The notes: generated from the letters alone by a model not told the origin. DNA of 60,000 nucleotides from Owenia fusiformis (GCA_903813345.2 CAIIXF020000002.1:20724455-20784454), one strand, 5' to 3'. Positions 28,001 through 43,000 are shown, counted from the stretch's first letter. Numbers and translations are program-made.

Positions 28001-31000
28001 AAGCCCATTGTATAATGAAACACAAGGAACTACTGGCATCATGAATGGGAGCTCCTAAAGTGATGGATGGTATAATTTCTAATTTAAAGCCCATTGTATA
28101 ATGAAACACAAGGAACAACTGGCATCATGAATGGGAGCTCCTAGAGTGATGGATGGTAAAGTGAAATACTAGGAACAACAGGCATCATGAATGGGAGCTC
28201 CCAGAGTGATGGATGGTAAAGTGAAACACTAGGAACAACTGGCATCATGAATGGAAACTCCTAGAGTGATGGATTGTAAAGTGAAACACAAGGAACAACT
28301 GGCATCATGAATGGGAGCTCCCAGAGTGATGGATGGTAAAGTGAAACACAAGGAACAACTGGCATCATGAATGGGAACTCCTAGAGTGATGGATTGTATA
28401 ATGAAACACAAGGAACAACTGGCATCATGAATGGGAACTCCTAGAGTGATGGATTGTATAATGAAACACAAGGAACAACTGGCATCATGAATGGGAGCTC
28501 CCAGAGTGATGGATGGTAAAGTGAAACACAAGGAACAACTGGCATCATGAATGGGAGCTCCCAGAGTGATGGATGGTAAAGTGAAACACAAGGAACAGCT
28601 GGCATCATGAATGGGAGCTCCTAGAGTGATGGGTTGTATGATGATATACAAGGAACAACAGGCATCATGAATGGGATGTCCCAGAGTGATGGATGGTACA
28701 GTGAAACACAATGAACAACTGGCATCATGAATGGGAGCTCCTAGAGTGATGGATGGTAAAGTGAAACACAAGGAACAACTGGCATCATGAATGGGAGCTC
28801 CTAAAGTGATGGATGGTAAAGTGAAACACTAGGAACAACTGGCATCCTGAATGGGAACTCCTAGAGTGATGGATTGTATAATGAAACACAAGGAACAACT
28901 GGCATCATGAATGGGAGCTCCTAGAGTGATGGGTTGTATGATGATATACAAGGAACAACTGGCATCATGAATGGGAACTCCTAGAGTGATGGATTGTATA
29001 ATGAAACACAAGGAACAACTGGCATCATGAATGGGAGCTCCTAGAGTGATGGGTTGTATTATGAAACACAAGGAACAACTGGCATCATGAATGGGAGCTC
29101 CTAGAGTGATGGGTTGTATGATGATATACAAGGAACAACAGGCATCATGAATGGGAGCTCCCAGAGTGATGGATGGTATAATGAAACACAAGTAACAACT
29201 GACATCATGAATGGGAGCTCCTAAAGTGAATGATGGTATAATGAAACACAAGTAACAACTGACATCATGAATGGGAGCTCCTTAAGTGATGGATGGTAAA
29301 GTGAAACACTAGGAACAACTGGCATCATGAATGGGAGCTCCCAGAGTGATGGATGGTAAAGTGAAACACAAGGAACAACTGGCATCATGAATGGGAGCTC
29401 CTAAAGTGATGGATGGTATAATTTCTAATTTAAAGCCCATGGTATAATGAAGCACAAGGAACTACTGACATCATGAATGGGAGCTCCCAGAGTGATGGAT
29501 GGTAAAGTGAAACACTAGGAACAACTGGCATCATGAATGGAAACTCCTAGAGTGATGGATTGTAAAGTGAAACACAAGGAACAACTGGCATCATGAATGG
29601 GAACTCCTAGAGTGATGGGTTGTATGATGATATACAAGGAACAACAGGCATCATGAATGGGAGCTCCCAGAGTGATGGATGGTAAAGTGAAACATTAGGA
29701 ACAACTGGCATCATGAATGGGAGCTCCTAGAGTGATGGATGGTATTATGAAACACAAGAACAACTGGCATCATAAATGGGAGCTCTTAGAGTGATGGATG
29801 GTAAAGTGAAACACTAGGAACAACTGGCATCATGAATAGGAACTCCTAGAGTGATGGATTGTATAATGAAACACAAGGAACAACTGGCATCATGAATGGG
29901 AGCTCCTAAAGTCATGGATGGTATAATTTCTAATTTAAAGCCCATGGTATAATGAAGCACAAGGAACTACTGACATCATGAATGGGAGCTCCTAGAGTGA
30001 TGGGTTGTAAAGTGAAACACAAGGAACAACTGGCATCATGAATGGGAACTCCTAGAGTGATGGATTGTAAAGTGAAACACAAGGAACAACTGGCATCATG
30101 AATGGGAACTCCTAGAGTGATGGGTTGTATAATGAAATACAAGGAACAACTGGCATCCTGAATGGGAGCTCCCAGAGTGATGGATGGTAAAGTGAAACAC
30201 TAGGAACAACTGGCATCATGAATGGGAACTCCTAGAGTGATGGATGGTATTATGAAACACAAGAACAACTGGCATCATAAATGGGAGCTCTTAGAGTGAT
30301 GGATGGTAAAGTGAAACACTAGGAACAGCTGGCATCATGAATAGGAACTCCTAGAGTGGTGGATTGTATAATGAAACACAAGGAACAACTGGCATCATGA
30401 ATGGAAGCTCCTAAAGTGATGAATGGTATAATGAAACACAAAGAACAACTGGCATCATGAATTGGAGCTCTTCAAGTGATGGATGGTATAATAAAATACA
30501 AGGAACAACTGGCATCATGAATGGAAGCTCCTAAAGTGATGAATGGTATAATGAAACACAAAGAACAACTGGCATCATAAATTGGAGCTCCTTAGGTGAT
30601 CGATGGTAAAGTGAAACACAAGGAACAACTGGCATCATGAATGGAAGCTCCTAAAGTGATGAATGGTATAATGAAACACAAAGAACAACTGGCATCATGA
30701 ATTGGAGCTCTTCAAGTGATGGATGGTATAATAAAATACAAGGAACAACTGGCATCATGAATGGAAGCTCCTAAAGTGATGAATGGTATAATGAAACTCA
30801 AAGAACAACTGGCATCATGAATTGGAGCTCTTCAAGTGATGGATGGTATAATGAAACACAAGGAACAACTGGCATCATGAATTGGAGCTCTTCAAGTGAT
30901 GGATGGTATAATAAAATACAAGGAACAACTGGCATCATGAATGGAAGCTCCTAAAGTGATGAATGGTATTATGAAACACAAGAACAACTGGCATCATGAA

Positions 31001-34000
31001 TGGGAGCTCCTAAAGTGATGGATGGTATAATTTCTAATTTAAAGCCCATGGTATAATGAAACACTAGGAACAACTGGCATCATGAATGGGAGCTCCCAGA
31101 GTGATCGATGGTAAAGTGAAACACAAGGAACAACTGGCATCATGAATGGAAGCTCCTAAAGTGATGAATGGTATAATGAAACACAAAGAACAACTGGCAA
31201 CATAAATGGGAGCTCCTAAAATGATGGATGGTATAATGAAACACAAGTAACAACTGACATCATGAATGGGAGCTCCTAAAGTGAATGATGGTATAATGAA
31301 ACACAAGTAACAACTGACATCATGAATGGGAGCTCCTTAAGTGATGGATGGTAAAGTGAAACACTAGGAACAACTGGCATCATGAATGGGAGCTCCTAGA
31401 GTGATGGATGGTATAATGAAACACTAGGAACAACTGGCATCATGAATGGGAGCTCCCAGAGTGATGGATGGTATTATGAAACACTAGGAACAACTGGCAT
31501 CATGAATGGGAGCTCCTAAAGTGATGAATGGTATTATGAAACACTAGGAACAACTGGCATCATGAATGGGAGCTCCTAGAGTGATGGATGGTATTATGAA
31601 ACACAAGAACAACTGGCATCATGAATTGGAGATCCTTAAGTGATGGATGACAAAGTGAACAAGGCACAGGACGTGAACGAGATCACACCATCAAATAGGC
31701 AGACACTATGAACCAGGAAAACTGTTCTCCTATTATGTTTACAAATTTCAAGAACAAGAAAACAAGATGGCCACCCAAAAGTTAATCAGCTCTAGTACTT
31801 GAAATCCGATGAGCAGTTTTCCTGAAATGGAGATGACAAGATTTTTTGAAAAACCTTCAAAATGGCCACCAGAAAACAAGATGGCCGCCCAAAAGTTAAT
31901 CAGCTCTAGTACTTGATATCCTCTATCATGTGTGTAAATTTGAAGGAAATCCGATGAGCGGATTTTCTGAAATGGCAATGACAAGATTTTTCGAAAAATC
32001 TTCAAAATGGCTGCCAGAAAACAAGATGGCCGCCCAAAAGTTAATCAGCTCTAGTACTTGATATCCTCTATCATTTGTGTAAATTTGAAGGAAATCCGAT
32101 GAGCGGTTTTCCTGAAATGGCGATGACAAGATTTTTCGAAAAACCTTCAAAATGGCCACCAGAAAACAAGATGGCCGCCCAAAATTTAATCAGCTCTAGT
32201 ACTTGATATCCTCTATCATTTGTGAAAATTTGAAGGAAATCCAATGAGCGGTTTTCCTGAAATGGCGATGACAAGATTTTAAGAAAAACCTTCAAAATGG
32301 CCACCAGGAAACAAGATGGCCACCCAAAAGTTAATCAGCTCTAGTACTTCATATGCTGTATCATCTCTGCGAATTTGGAGAAAATCTGATGAGCAGTTTT
32401 CCTTAAACGGCGATGACAAAAAAAAAGCGGGACGATCACGATCACGACCACGATCACGATCACGACCACGACCACGATCACGACTAGCATGACGACTATA
32501 TCCCATCGATGGTGTGATAAAAACAACGAAGTGATGGATGGTATGAATGGGAGCTCCTTAAGTGATGGATGAAATAATGAAACAGATGCATAGCAATAGC
32601 AAAATGCCATTGCCTGTAGCATATGCTAACAGTGTGGGAGTAGCAAATTCTCACCAACGATAATTTTTCATCGATCATATACACAATTATAGTTTCCATT
32701 TTGAGGTTTATGATAAAAATGGTTTTAAACAATGTTTTCACTTTTTTACAATATAATGGGGTGTTCTAATCTTATGCTATTGACAAAAAGTAAGTGGACA
32801 TAATACCCCTATAATACCAGTTTCTAAATATGTAGTATGTTGAACTGATGTTACAACTGAACTACTCACCAACTTTCTTCTCCTTTGCTTCTTTTTACAC
32901 AAAGGTGGATAACCCTCTGAAAATCAATAATATTTATTAACATGGTGAAATGGCTAGACCTGTGGCCAGGGGGACGGGGGTTCTGGACCGAAAATTATTT
33001 CAAAATAATTCAGTTTTTCACCATTCTGAGCACTTTTCAAATGATTTTGGCCATTTTGGGCCATAGATGTTGAATGTGAACTCCCCCTAGAATTTTTTAA
33101 AAACCTGGCTATGGGTCTGAATGGCATCATATAGAAACACTTCAACTAGACACTATAGCTATTAGATCAAATGAATATTTCATATACATGTATAATCAAT
33201 AGGAACTTGAGAATATTTGATCATTATGACAACAATAGTGGAGAAATATTTTAGAAATTATGGAATAGCAAGTGCTCTCAGAGACAGACACAATAACACA
33301 CTAGTTGCCATGACAACTTTAAAACACTGGTTGCTATAACAACACTAACCTGCTTGAGGTAAGGCACGGAGTTGTTCAAATGTCACTGTATGTCTGAAAA
33401 CAACAACTAAATATGAAGTGACATTCAAAATTTTGCAATGCAGTCTGGTGAAATGAGAATTTTTGTAAAGGTTAATATAAGGGTTCAGGAAATACATGTA
33501 CATGTACAGGTATAAGGTTTATGCCATAATCTTTGAAAACTCCATATAGGTCAATTGCCATCCTCCTAAGCAGGTATCCAGAATCCGTACCTCCTTCTTC
33601 CCCCTGCTATAACCAATTTGGACGCGCCCGATTTAACTGAATCATGTGATCTAATTATGTGCAATGACTTATACATGATTTCTGTCGCAGTGTTGCGACA
33701 GTCAATCAGATTGCGACAGTCAATCAGATTGCGACAGTCAATCAGATTGCGACAGTCAATCAGATTGCGAGTTCTTAATCGGGGAAATGGTAACTGCTTA
33801 TCGCAGGGGGTAAAAAGAAAGAATATATTCTGGATTTTGAAACCCTGTGATCGGAGGATGGTCAATTGCAAATAAGGAACATTTCTACAAATTTTCTACA
33901 ACATTTCTATATTGTTTATTTCACAGCTGATTTACATTTTATATCCTATTTATTCATGATCACCATACATACCTTTCACCTAGTTCCTCTATAAAAACTG

Positions 34001-37000
34001 TTACAGGATCTTTCTCTGATCCCATCTCTTGAATATGAGCAATGAAGACATGATCAGGGCTACTCTCTAATGTTACCTACAAGCACAAATACATCATAGT
34101 TTTTGTAATATCTTACCTCTCTCATACAAATTTTGCAAATATTCACAATACTAATCATGATAAATGCATATTTTTTAAATCTCTTGCTTATTATGCAAAC
34201 AAGGCATTAACATGCATAATGGCATTACCTGCCATTTGTTACAGACACCAAACCTGAACACTGACAGCCGAATGCCATCCACAAAAACAGTTGGAGTTAA
34301 ATAACAATAAGTCATCTCTTATGGTAATGACATAAAAATTACGACCTCAGAACCCGTCCCTTGTGATGACTCCTATATTGATTTTGCACATATATAGTAT
34401 AACTATATATTAATATTTCTCTCTGATTTTTTTGAAGTTATGAATTATTGAAGCAATAAATTCCATAGTAATCGCAGAACTTTCTTAAAATATTAATTTA
34501 CATGGCACAAAGACATGCTAACATTTTTGTGCTGAATGTGACATAACCTGTAAAGGTGTTTATACATTTCAAGAACAATACAGTTTTGCCAAATCAGGAC
34601 TCTATTCTTTTTCTAATTATAATTGTGAACACTACAATAAGAAACATATATGAACTCCATGAGTCAGCCACATCTATTGTAAGCTACAAGTATTCATGTT
34701 ATATACCGGTTTATCCCATACTTTCCCGTGTTACAGGTACATAAAGCCAGTTTGTAAAAACTTATATTTTCATCAGCGGGCAGATATAGCTTTACGTCCC
34801 GCTCCGAGCAGGCAGATATAGTATATCTGCCCGCTACGTCATAAACGCCGCTCGCATATTTGTTCATAATTTGTAACTTTCGCATAATTACTGTGAACGA
34901 CAATGGAGAAAAACGCAGACAATCGCGATCTGTTTGATGGTTTAAAAAAGGGAAGGAGCATCCACTTAATCAATCAAAAATAAATCGAGAAAATAAACAC
35001 GCCCGCCCACGACCAAGAAAACAAAACTGGACATGAATATTCTAAAATATTTCCACGATTGAACAATGTGAACCAGATGACCAAGAATGGTATGGGATAA
35101 ACATATTATCCTATAGTCTGTTCAGGATATTGGGATTATCCCTTGGCCAATATAATATATTTTCCCTCGGGACCTGCGGCCCTCGGGCAGATATATTATA
35201 TTTGCCTCGGGATAATCCCAATATCCTGAACCTCGTATAGGATAATCTCTATTTATCCCATACTTGGACGTGTTACAGGTACATAAAGCCGGTTTGTAAA
35301 AACTTATATTTTCATCAGCGGGCAGATATAGCTTTACGTCCCGCTCCGAGCGGGCAGATATAGTATATCTGCCCGCTACGTCATAATCGCCGCTCGCATA
35401 TTTGTTCATAATTTGTAACGTTCGCGTAATGACTGTAAACGACAGTGGAGAAAACACAGACAATCGGGATCTGTTTGATGGTTTAAAAAAGGGAAGGAGC
35501 ATCCACTTAAAAAATTCGAGAAAATAGATGTGGGAATACTTGAGAGAACAGAAAAATCCGCCCACGGCCAAGAAAACAAAACTGGACATGAATATTCTAA
35601 AATATTTCCACGATTGAACAACGTGAACCAGATGACCAAGATTGGTATGGGATAAACATATTATCCTATAGTCGGTTCAGGATATTGGGATTATCCCTTG
35701 GTCAATATAATATATTTTCCCTCGGGACCTGCGGCCCTCGGGCAAATATATTATATTGGCCTCGGGATAATCCCAATATCCTGAACCTCATATAGGATAA
35801 TCTCTATATATCCTAATAACATAAATTCACCTGCCACCCAATAATCCATTTGATATGCATGTATCTCTGAATGTTTACAATAAATTGATCAGACATATCA
35901 TATTTTCATCCATTTAGATAAAACGTTAACATCTTCAACACTTAAGTTACAATATAATGTTAAATAAGTAGATGCATTTATTTGTGAATTTACAAAACAT
36001 AGCGCAGCAGTTACATTGTGTTACACTATATAAACACAGCTGAGCATATAATTCTACATAACAGATCAGAAACAACATACTGAAAGAACTGAATCATTTG
36101 ATGAAAGCTATATCAGCATATCAGGCATAGTTATGTATCATTAAATGAAAGTTTCAGACTCTGACTTTGTTTCCAGACTTTGAATAAGTGCAGCAGCATA
36201 AATCCAAAGTCTAGGAAATAACATAGGAGTGAATTAAATCCATGATTTATTGAATCATCTGCTTAAATTCTTTTCACACATTGTAAAATATTTTTTTACA
36301 GTATCACATGATAAACAATTTTTCAAATCATGGATCTAGATGTACTTTTACATGACGATTTCAAATATGATATCACTTTGACTGAATTTTGAATAATAGC
36401 TGATGTAAATCAAGATTATTTCCAATTGCATCTATGAATGTACGGACAGATAGATGGATGGGAAGATAGATGAATTTGTGATTCTTTGTGGTCCAAAAGC
36501 TACTTTGTTTTGTATATTCTTTTATTTTAATCACTAATAATACTGATCATACCATGTGCCCAACATATTCCGTTTGCCACATATTTCTTTATGAAAAAAG
36601 AAGATAATTCTAAATAGTACTTGTGGGACACAGGGAAAGTACTTATTTGTGTTGTTCAGTTAACACCATTGTGAAGCAATGCTTTTAATAGAAAAAGTAC
36701 ATTTGCTTGATTGCAATTTGCACACAACACTAGAATATAATAGACAAATAGACACATAAGTTGAAACATTGACAATTTTTATTAATTACTTAATTATTTA
36801 ATTAAATATACAATCAAAGATCAATTCATGATGCTTTTTTCTATTTTAAAGTAAATAAATAAAGAAAAAAATATCTAGCATGTGCTATGTATTCCACCGT
36901 GACATTAATATTAAACCATCTGCCATGGATTTCCCCAGGCCCATTACAACCAACATTTCAAGGTTTGCACACCACCATGTTAATTATAATGTGAATAGCA

Positions 37001-40000
37001 AGTTTCAGTAACTGGAGATTTCTGATTAGATCTTTGATGGAATGCAAGAATCTGCACAATTTGTTATACAGAAAATCTGCATTTTAAGATGTGAAATTCA
37101 AACTTTTTTAAAATGTAATAAATCGAATGTACCTTATATAGCCAAAGAAATCAACATAAATCTTTTCCATAATCTTTTCCATTTTTCAATCTGATAGTCC
37201 TTCAGCTTAGATGGTAATTGACGAAAACGCCAACATAGTTATTGATGAAAACACAGAGTTTGAATCAGGTTCAAAAGTGCTGAGATGTTTGAAGGCTGTC
37301 GCAGTGCTGTACCAGGTGCTTGCATCTCCATTAAGTATTGACAATTAAGCTGACATGTTACAATTAAGTGTAGTATATTTCAAATTCTATATTTTCTGTA
37401 TACATTTATCTACAAATTTACATATTTTATTTACAAACACTTTGTGCAATACATATGATATAATGAATCAATGTTGTTAAGAGCTTTTCAAATATTAGCT
37501 GTCATAGTTGGCATTTGGGTAAATAACAAAATTCAATATTTTCATAAAATATACTCAAAATAAAATAAATCAACAAAGACTCTCTAAAACCTCTGATAAT
37601 TTGTGGTTAGGTTTTATTTTATCATTTACACCATTTTTAATGGCTTTCTTGAAGTTGACTTGTTGATATTTTTCCCAAAATACTTTCATATTTGCATATT
37701 CATAGTACTTGGTAAATTTATTTGAGATAATTGGTATAGCCAATCCAGTGGTTATGATACCTGATAATGTGCAAATTCCACCTACTAGGTACCCATATGT
37801 GCTCTCAGGGGCCATATCCCCATAACCAACTGTTGTCATGGTAACAATACTCCACCATAATCCAATGAAGATGTTATCAAAAGTGCCAGGATTTTGGAGC
37901 TCAGCATAAAACATAAGACTTGAAAAAATGATCATGCCAAATGAGATGCAAAGGACGAGCAGAGCCAACTCTTTGTAACTAGACTTGAGAGAAAGACACA
38001 TTATTCTAAATCCTGAAACTTTCTTCATCACAACCATGAAACGGCCAATCCTAAACAGTCTGCATAACCACATTACCATGAAGAAAGTTTCAAAAACTCT
38101 GTTTTCCAAGATCAAATCAGGATTGATAAAGAGAATCAAAAAAGTTACAAATTGAGGGAAAACTGCCAGCATGTCAAATATACAACTCATGGATTTGAGA
38201 AATTTCAGTTTACTCGGTGCACATGTGAACTTAATCGTCAGCTCTAGCAACATGAAGAACATAATCGCAATGTCAGTGAAATACAACGCAGAATTTATAC
38301 TAGTTCTATTAATTCTAAATTCTTTATCTTGAAGTAGAACATCAAATTCATGATCTTCAATCTGAGTTTCATTTGTAGGAATCAGAACTCTTGTAGCAGG
38401 TATAGTCTCCAAGGCAATTATGATGAATGAGGCTATAATGATCAGCCACTGGATAAGCAACCACACCTGAAAAAATTAACAACATAAAAATCTCAATAAA
38501 TTAATTGTTATACATTTGAGACAAACCAATATTTTCCATTTTTATTAAAGAGTAGATTAGCAATAGAAATGTCAAAAAAACAGTAGAACCTGTTTAATCC
38601 GTATGCCAATGGGACCCACCAAATATGTTCAGTTTGCATTGTGTTTTTATTCAATGTTTTGTGACATGAAAATCTATAGTAGATTAAAAAAAAAATGAGA
38701 CACAAAAGTTCACATTGAGAAGTGTTCAGATTAGAGAGGTCTTCGGTTACACAGATTTCACTGTATGTAATAAAAACTTGAAAAAATGTCATGACCTCTA
38801 GGCTACCCTATACACTGATCATCTACCTTTGCAGCTGCTGATGAGTCTGGGTCAGTCGAGAACTTCCAAATTGCAATCCGCAATCTTAGGCTTGTACTAC
38901 CATGTTGATCAGGACTTGTTTCTTTATAAACATCTCTGAAATTATGAGATACCTTCATGAGATACATTATAAATTAGAATATGTAAGCACAAGTGCCAAC
39001 GGGAAAACACCAAAAATGGTTACAGAACACAGCAAGAGAACATCTGAGAGTACACCAGTCATAATGAAATTGAGCCCATGTTATCCCAAATCACAACCTA
39101 ACGTGAAAAGAAACAGTGTCTTATCCCCCCTCCTTCAACCATTCAAAAAACATAAACCAATATTACAATCAGAGATCATCACACCAAGGGACATATCATT
39201 CATACTAAAACCAATACATTAAGTCTGGCAAATCACAAAAATATAGCAAATGACAAGTACATTAATTGCAATGCAACACGTATATCTATGTATAATAGAA
39301 ATCTATTGATCTTTCTATATAAAATAATGTAATATGTAATGAAATATTCATAAAAAGCTGTCAGTATATAATAATTTTTTTATATGTACATGTCAGTGTC
39401 TAATTTAAAACTCCAAAACATCAATCAGCCTGTTACTCTGCCAAGGGACTTTGTCCCAAGACTACATTTCAACATGAATAAACTAAATATGCCTTTCGTT
39501 ATTCTGGCTTTTTATAAATGGATGTACCCATATTCATTATTCTAGAGACAAATACAGAATTTGTTATAATATTGTGGTCCATTGGGAGATTTGTACTTGA
39601 AAGGGTAGAGAATACATTTGTATCAGAATAGTAAAGAGTATTAGAAAATAATACTTACTCTTGGAAGAAGTTCTCTATCTCCTTAATGATGACCTTTGCA
39701 TCATCAAACTTCTTGTATGAACTCAGACAACACGGGCCTATGAGTATTTCTTCAATTTGCCAGAACTTCAATTCTGTACGAACCATTGGTGTACATAAAT
39801 AACTAGGAATGTGCAGATGTCCAGTTCTGTAAAGGTTTAATACACATCTGAACACTTCAGGCTCCCGATCATAAAAATATTCATTTTCTTCAATTTTGAT
39901 GTATTCCAATACTGCCTTAGGTTGATCTTGTTTTTCACTTTTAAATTCAGATTTCTTAATTTCTTTAACATCTATTTCATTTTCTGGCATGCTTTCTAAA

Positions 40001-43000
40001 TCATGGATGGTGATCCCATTGTGTTTTATGTTTTGTGCGGCTTTTTCGATGTGAATAGCCAGATCACATAATCTCGTGTTTGGAAGTTTCTTTAATGTTT
40101 CGAGGGTTGTGCTAAATTTTGCACCCCCTATGTTTAAGTTGATAATCTCCTCCATTTTGTCCAACAGATCTAACTAATGGGGATTACAGATATTAAACAA
40201 TCCAAACCATAAATAATTTAAAATATAAATAATAAAATCCATTTCGGTAATGAGTTTTTAGTAAGTTTATTATAAATCAACAATATATCTGCTCTAAGTT
40301 ATTCCTGGTGGACAGGCATTCATTTCCTGAACACAATGCTTAAGTTAATGAACTCCAATAAATGTTCATGTATCATCATGACTTCATTAGGCTCATTGCA
40401 GTTTATATCACTCATTTGTGCATCCCCATTAAATTGTAATTCAGAATAATACAGGTTAAGTCTTCCAAATCAGTTTACCTATAACTACACAAGGTGAACT
40501 GTTATTACAATTTATAAATGTAATCTCATGGAAATATTCCTTCTCATTCAATTTATTATATAAATATACTTGGCTCAGTGAGGTCATACTATTGTATGAA
40601 GCTAAAGCTCACTCCATTAGTTACATAATCCAGTTTTTAGCCAATGCTTTGAAATGGATGAAATAACACTATATATACTGAAAAATTTAATATATGAGGA
40701 TTTTACCATAATAACAATTTTTGATATAAAATATGTTTTCCATAAATGACCATTCCATACTGAATGAAAAAGCCTTATACTCCTACAAGGATATGTCAAT
40801 GTACAAAATTTGCAATGTAATACCAAGATAGCATTTATTACTGGAGAGAAGATTACAAATGCTTAAATCTAAAATTCCAGTATTTTGTTTATGCAGAGAA
40901 GTGCAACGAAAATACTCATAAAATGTCAATTTAATACATTGAATCCATCCAAAAATATACATGTATGTGTAACAACCAAAAAACTTTTCAAAAGTATGAT
41001 ATTACTAAATGTGCATTTATATGCCCTATTTATTTATTTACATGCTGATGTCCTACAGCTGAACATTTACAAAGTCATTTCTCCAATACTATAACATGGA
41101 GCCATATTTAGCCAGTATATATCCACCAAATCTAAATCAGGTAATACAGTGGGTATAAACTTTTTTCATTAATTCTATCACAAGAACAGCAGAGAAAGCA
41201 TCAGAATGGCTCTGCATCAAAAGAGCAGAAAACTAGAGCACAAAATAGACACCAACTAGAAGTATTAACTTTGAGTAGCACACACTTGTCACATACCACT
41301 TTTAGTTGGGTCAACTGGTAGAGTTCAACGACCCGAAATAACAATGAAATCAGGCACATTGCTGATGATGGGACAAGCGCATATTGTAACACCAAATTTT
41401 GTGCATCAAAGTATGACAACAATACGCATGCATTAGTCTCATTAGTTAAATTATTTTAATTAGGTTTCCAACTTATCTAATACTTCAGAATATTTACACA
41501 GAGCTTTCTTTTGAATCTTTTCATCAGGCATGTTAAGAAGATTGTCCTGTTGTTGCTTTTTCCAAGCCACATACATGTTTGCAAACTCATAGTAAGTAGT
41601 AAATTTATTTGAGATAATTGGGATAGCCAATCCAGTTGCGATGATTCCAGACAATGTACAGACCCCACCTACTAGGTATCCATATACACTCCCTGGGGCC
41701 ATATCTCCATAGCCAACAGTTGTCATGGTAACAACACTCCACCATAATCCAATAAAGATGTTGTCAAAGGTGCCGTGATTTTCAAGCTCAGCATAAAACA
41801 TAAGAGTTGAGAAAATCATCATGCCAAATGAGATGCAGAGAATAAGAAGAGCCAATTCTTTGTAACTGGATTTGAGAGAAAGACACATAACTTTGAATCC
41901 CAAAACCTGTCTCATCACGACCATGAACCGTCCAATCCTGAATAATCTAAACATCCACATTATTCTGAACAAAGTCAAGACAGCATCATTAGCCAAAACT
42001 ATAGGACTGATGAAAATAATCAGAAATGTCACAAAATGAGGAATAACAGCTAGTATGTCACATACTGTGCTTGCAGACTTCAGAAATTTCAATTGATTAG
42101 GAGCACATAGCAATTTTATAATAAACTCTAAAAGCATGAAAAACATCAGTGCAGTATCTGTGAAATATAAAACAGAATCAAGATCTGTCATACTAATCCG
42201 CATTGATTTGTCTAACAATATATAGTTATACACTGTTTGATTATAAAACATTAGTCTTGGGGCCCTCCCAGCTGGAACAGTTTCCATGGCAACAATGACG
42301 AATGACCCAATAATAATCAGCCACTGGATTAACAACCACACCTGCAAAAAATAAACCATAATTTTTCTAAAATAACTATACTTGATGTTATGAGTAGTTA
42401 GCTATGAAATGAAATAGATTCTTTGACTTGTATTGTATAAATGAAATATCCCCTGGTATTGTGGTCTCAGATTGTAATTATGCTACTTGAATGGTGGGGA
42501 GAGGGTATTAGATAATGGTTCTTTTCTCATTGGTTTGTAGCTTGGGATAGTTGGGGTTTGTTTTCCTTCTGAATGTTGTCTTAGAAAGATGTTTTTATGT
42601 GTTCTGTAAAAAATTTCTGGTCATTTCTCTTTAGCACGTGTAAATACATATTCAAATATCCTATGAAGTATCCATTTGAGACAAATTTTTTATTAAACTA
42701 ACAATATAACAAAAAAGTACATCACCAATATTTGTTTATTTTTGGATTGTAGTCCCAACATTTCATTTGCTTATTATTCCCTGACTTTTCCCTTACCTCT
42801 CTAAGAAAACTGAATACCCCTGGACATAGAAGCCATTTTTGAGGAAAATTTAAAATTTGCTGACTTTCTATTGTGGGTCATTTTGATTTTCAGGTCTTCC
42901 CTTAACATGATAACTCTTACAATGATCATTTACCTTTGCAGCAGTTGAAGAATTAGGCTGTGTCATGAACCTCCAAACTGCAATCCGTACCCTCTGGGTT

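Noticed and set aside
28229-31306. Long minus-strand open frames with a 20-residue period ([20 protein letters not shown]-like)
   Set aside because: They are the 60-bp array read in a frame that happens to lack stops; the real exon uses a different frame.
27764-31665. CRISPR-like regular array
   Set aside because: Units are fully tandem without unique spacers, in a eukaryotic intron.
38466-38466. Separate Kv gene starting at the S1 exon
   Set aside because: The apparent start is GTG at a splice acceptor (TTTTTTCAG|GTG); phase and paralogue layout join it to the T1 and linker exons.
38902-39222. 106-codon + strand frame opposite the Kv gene B linker exon
   Set aside because: Overlaps a supported exon on the other strand, no recognisable domain, intronic composition beyond it.
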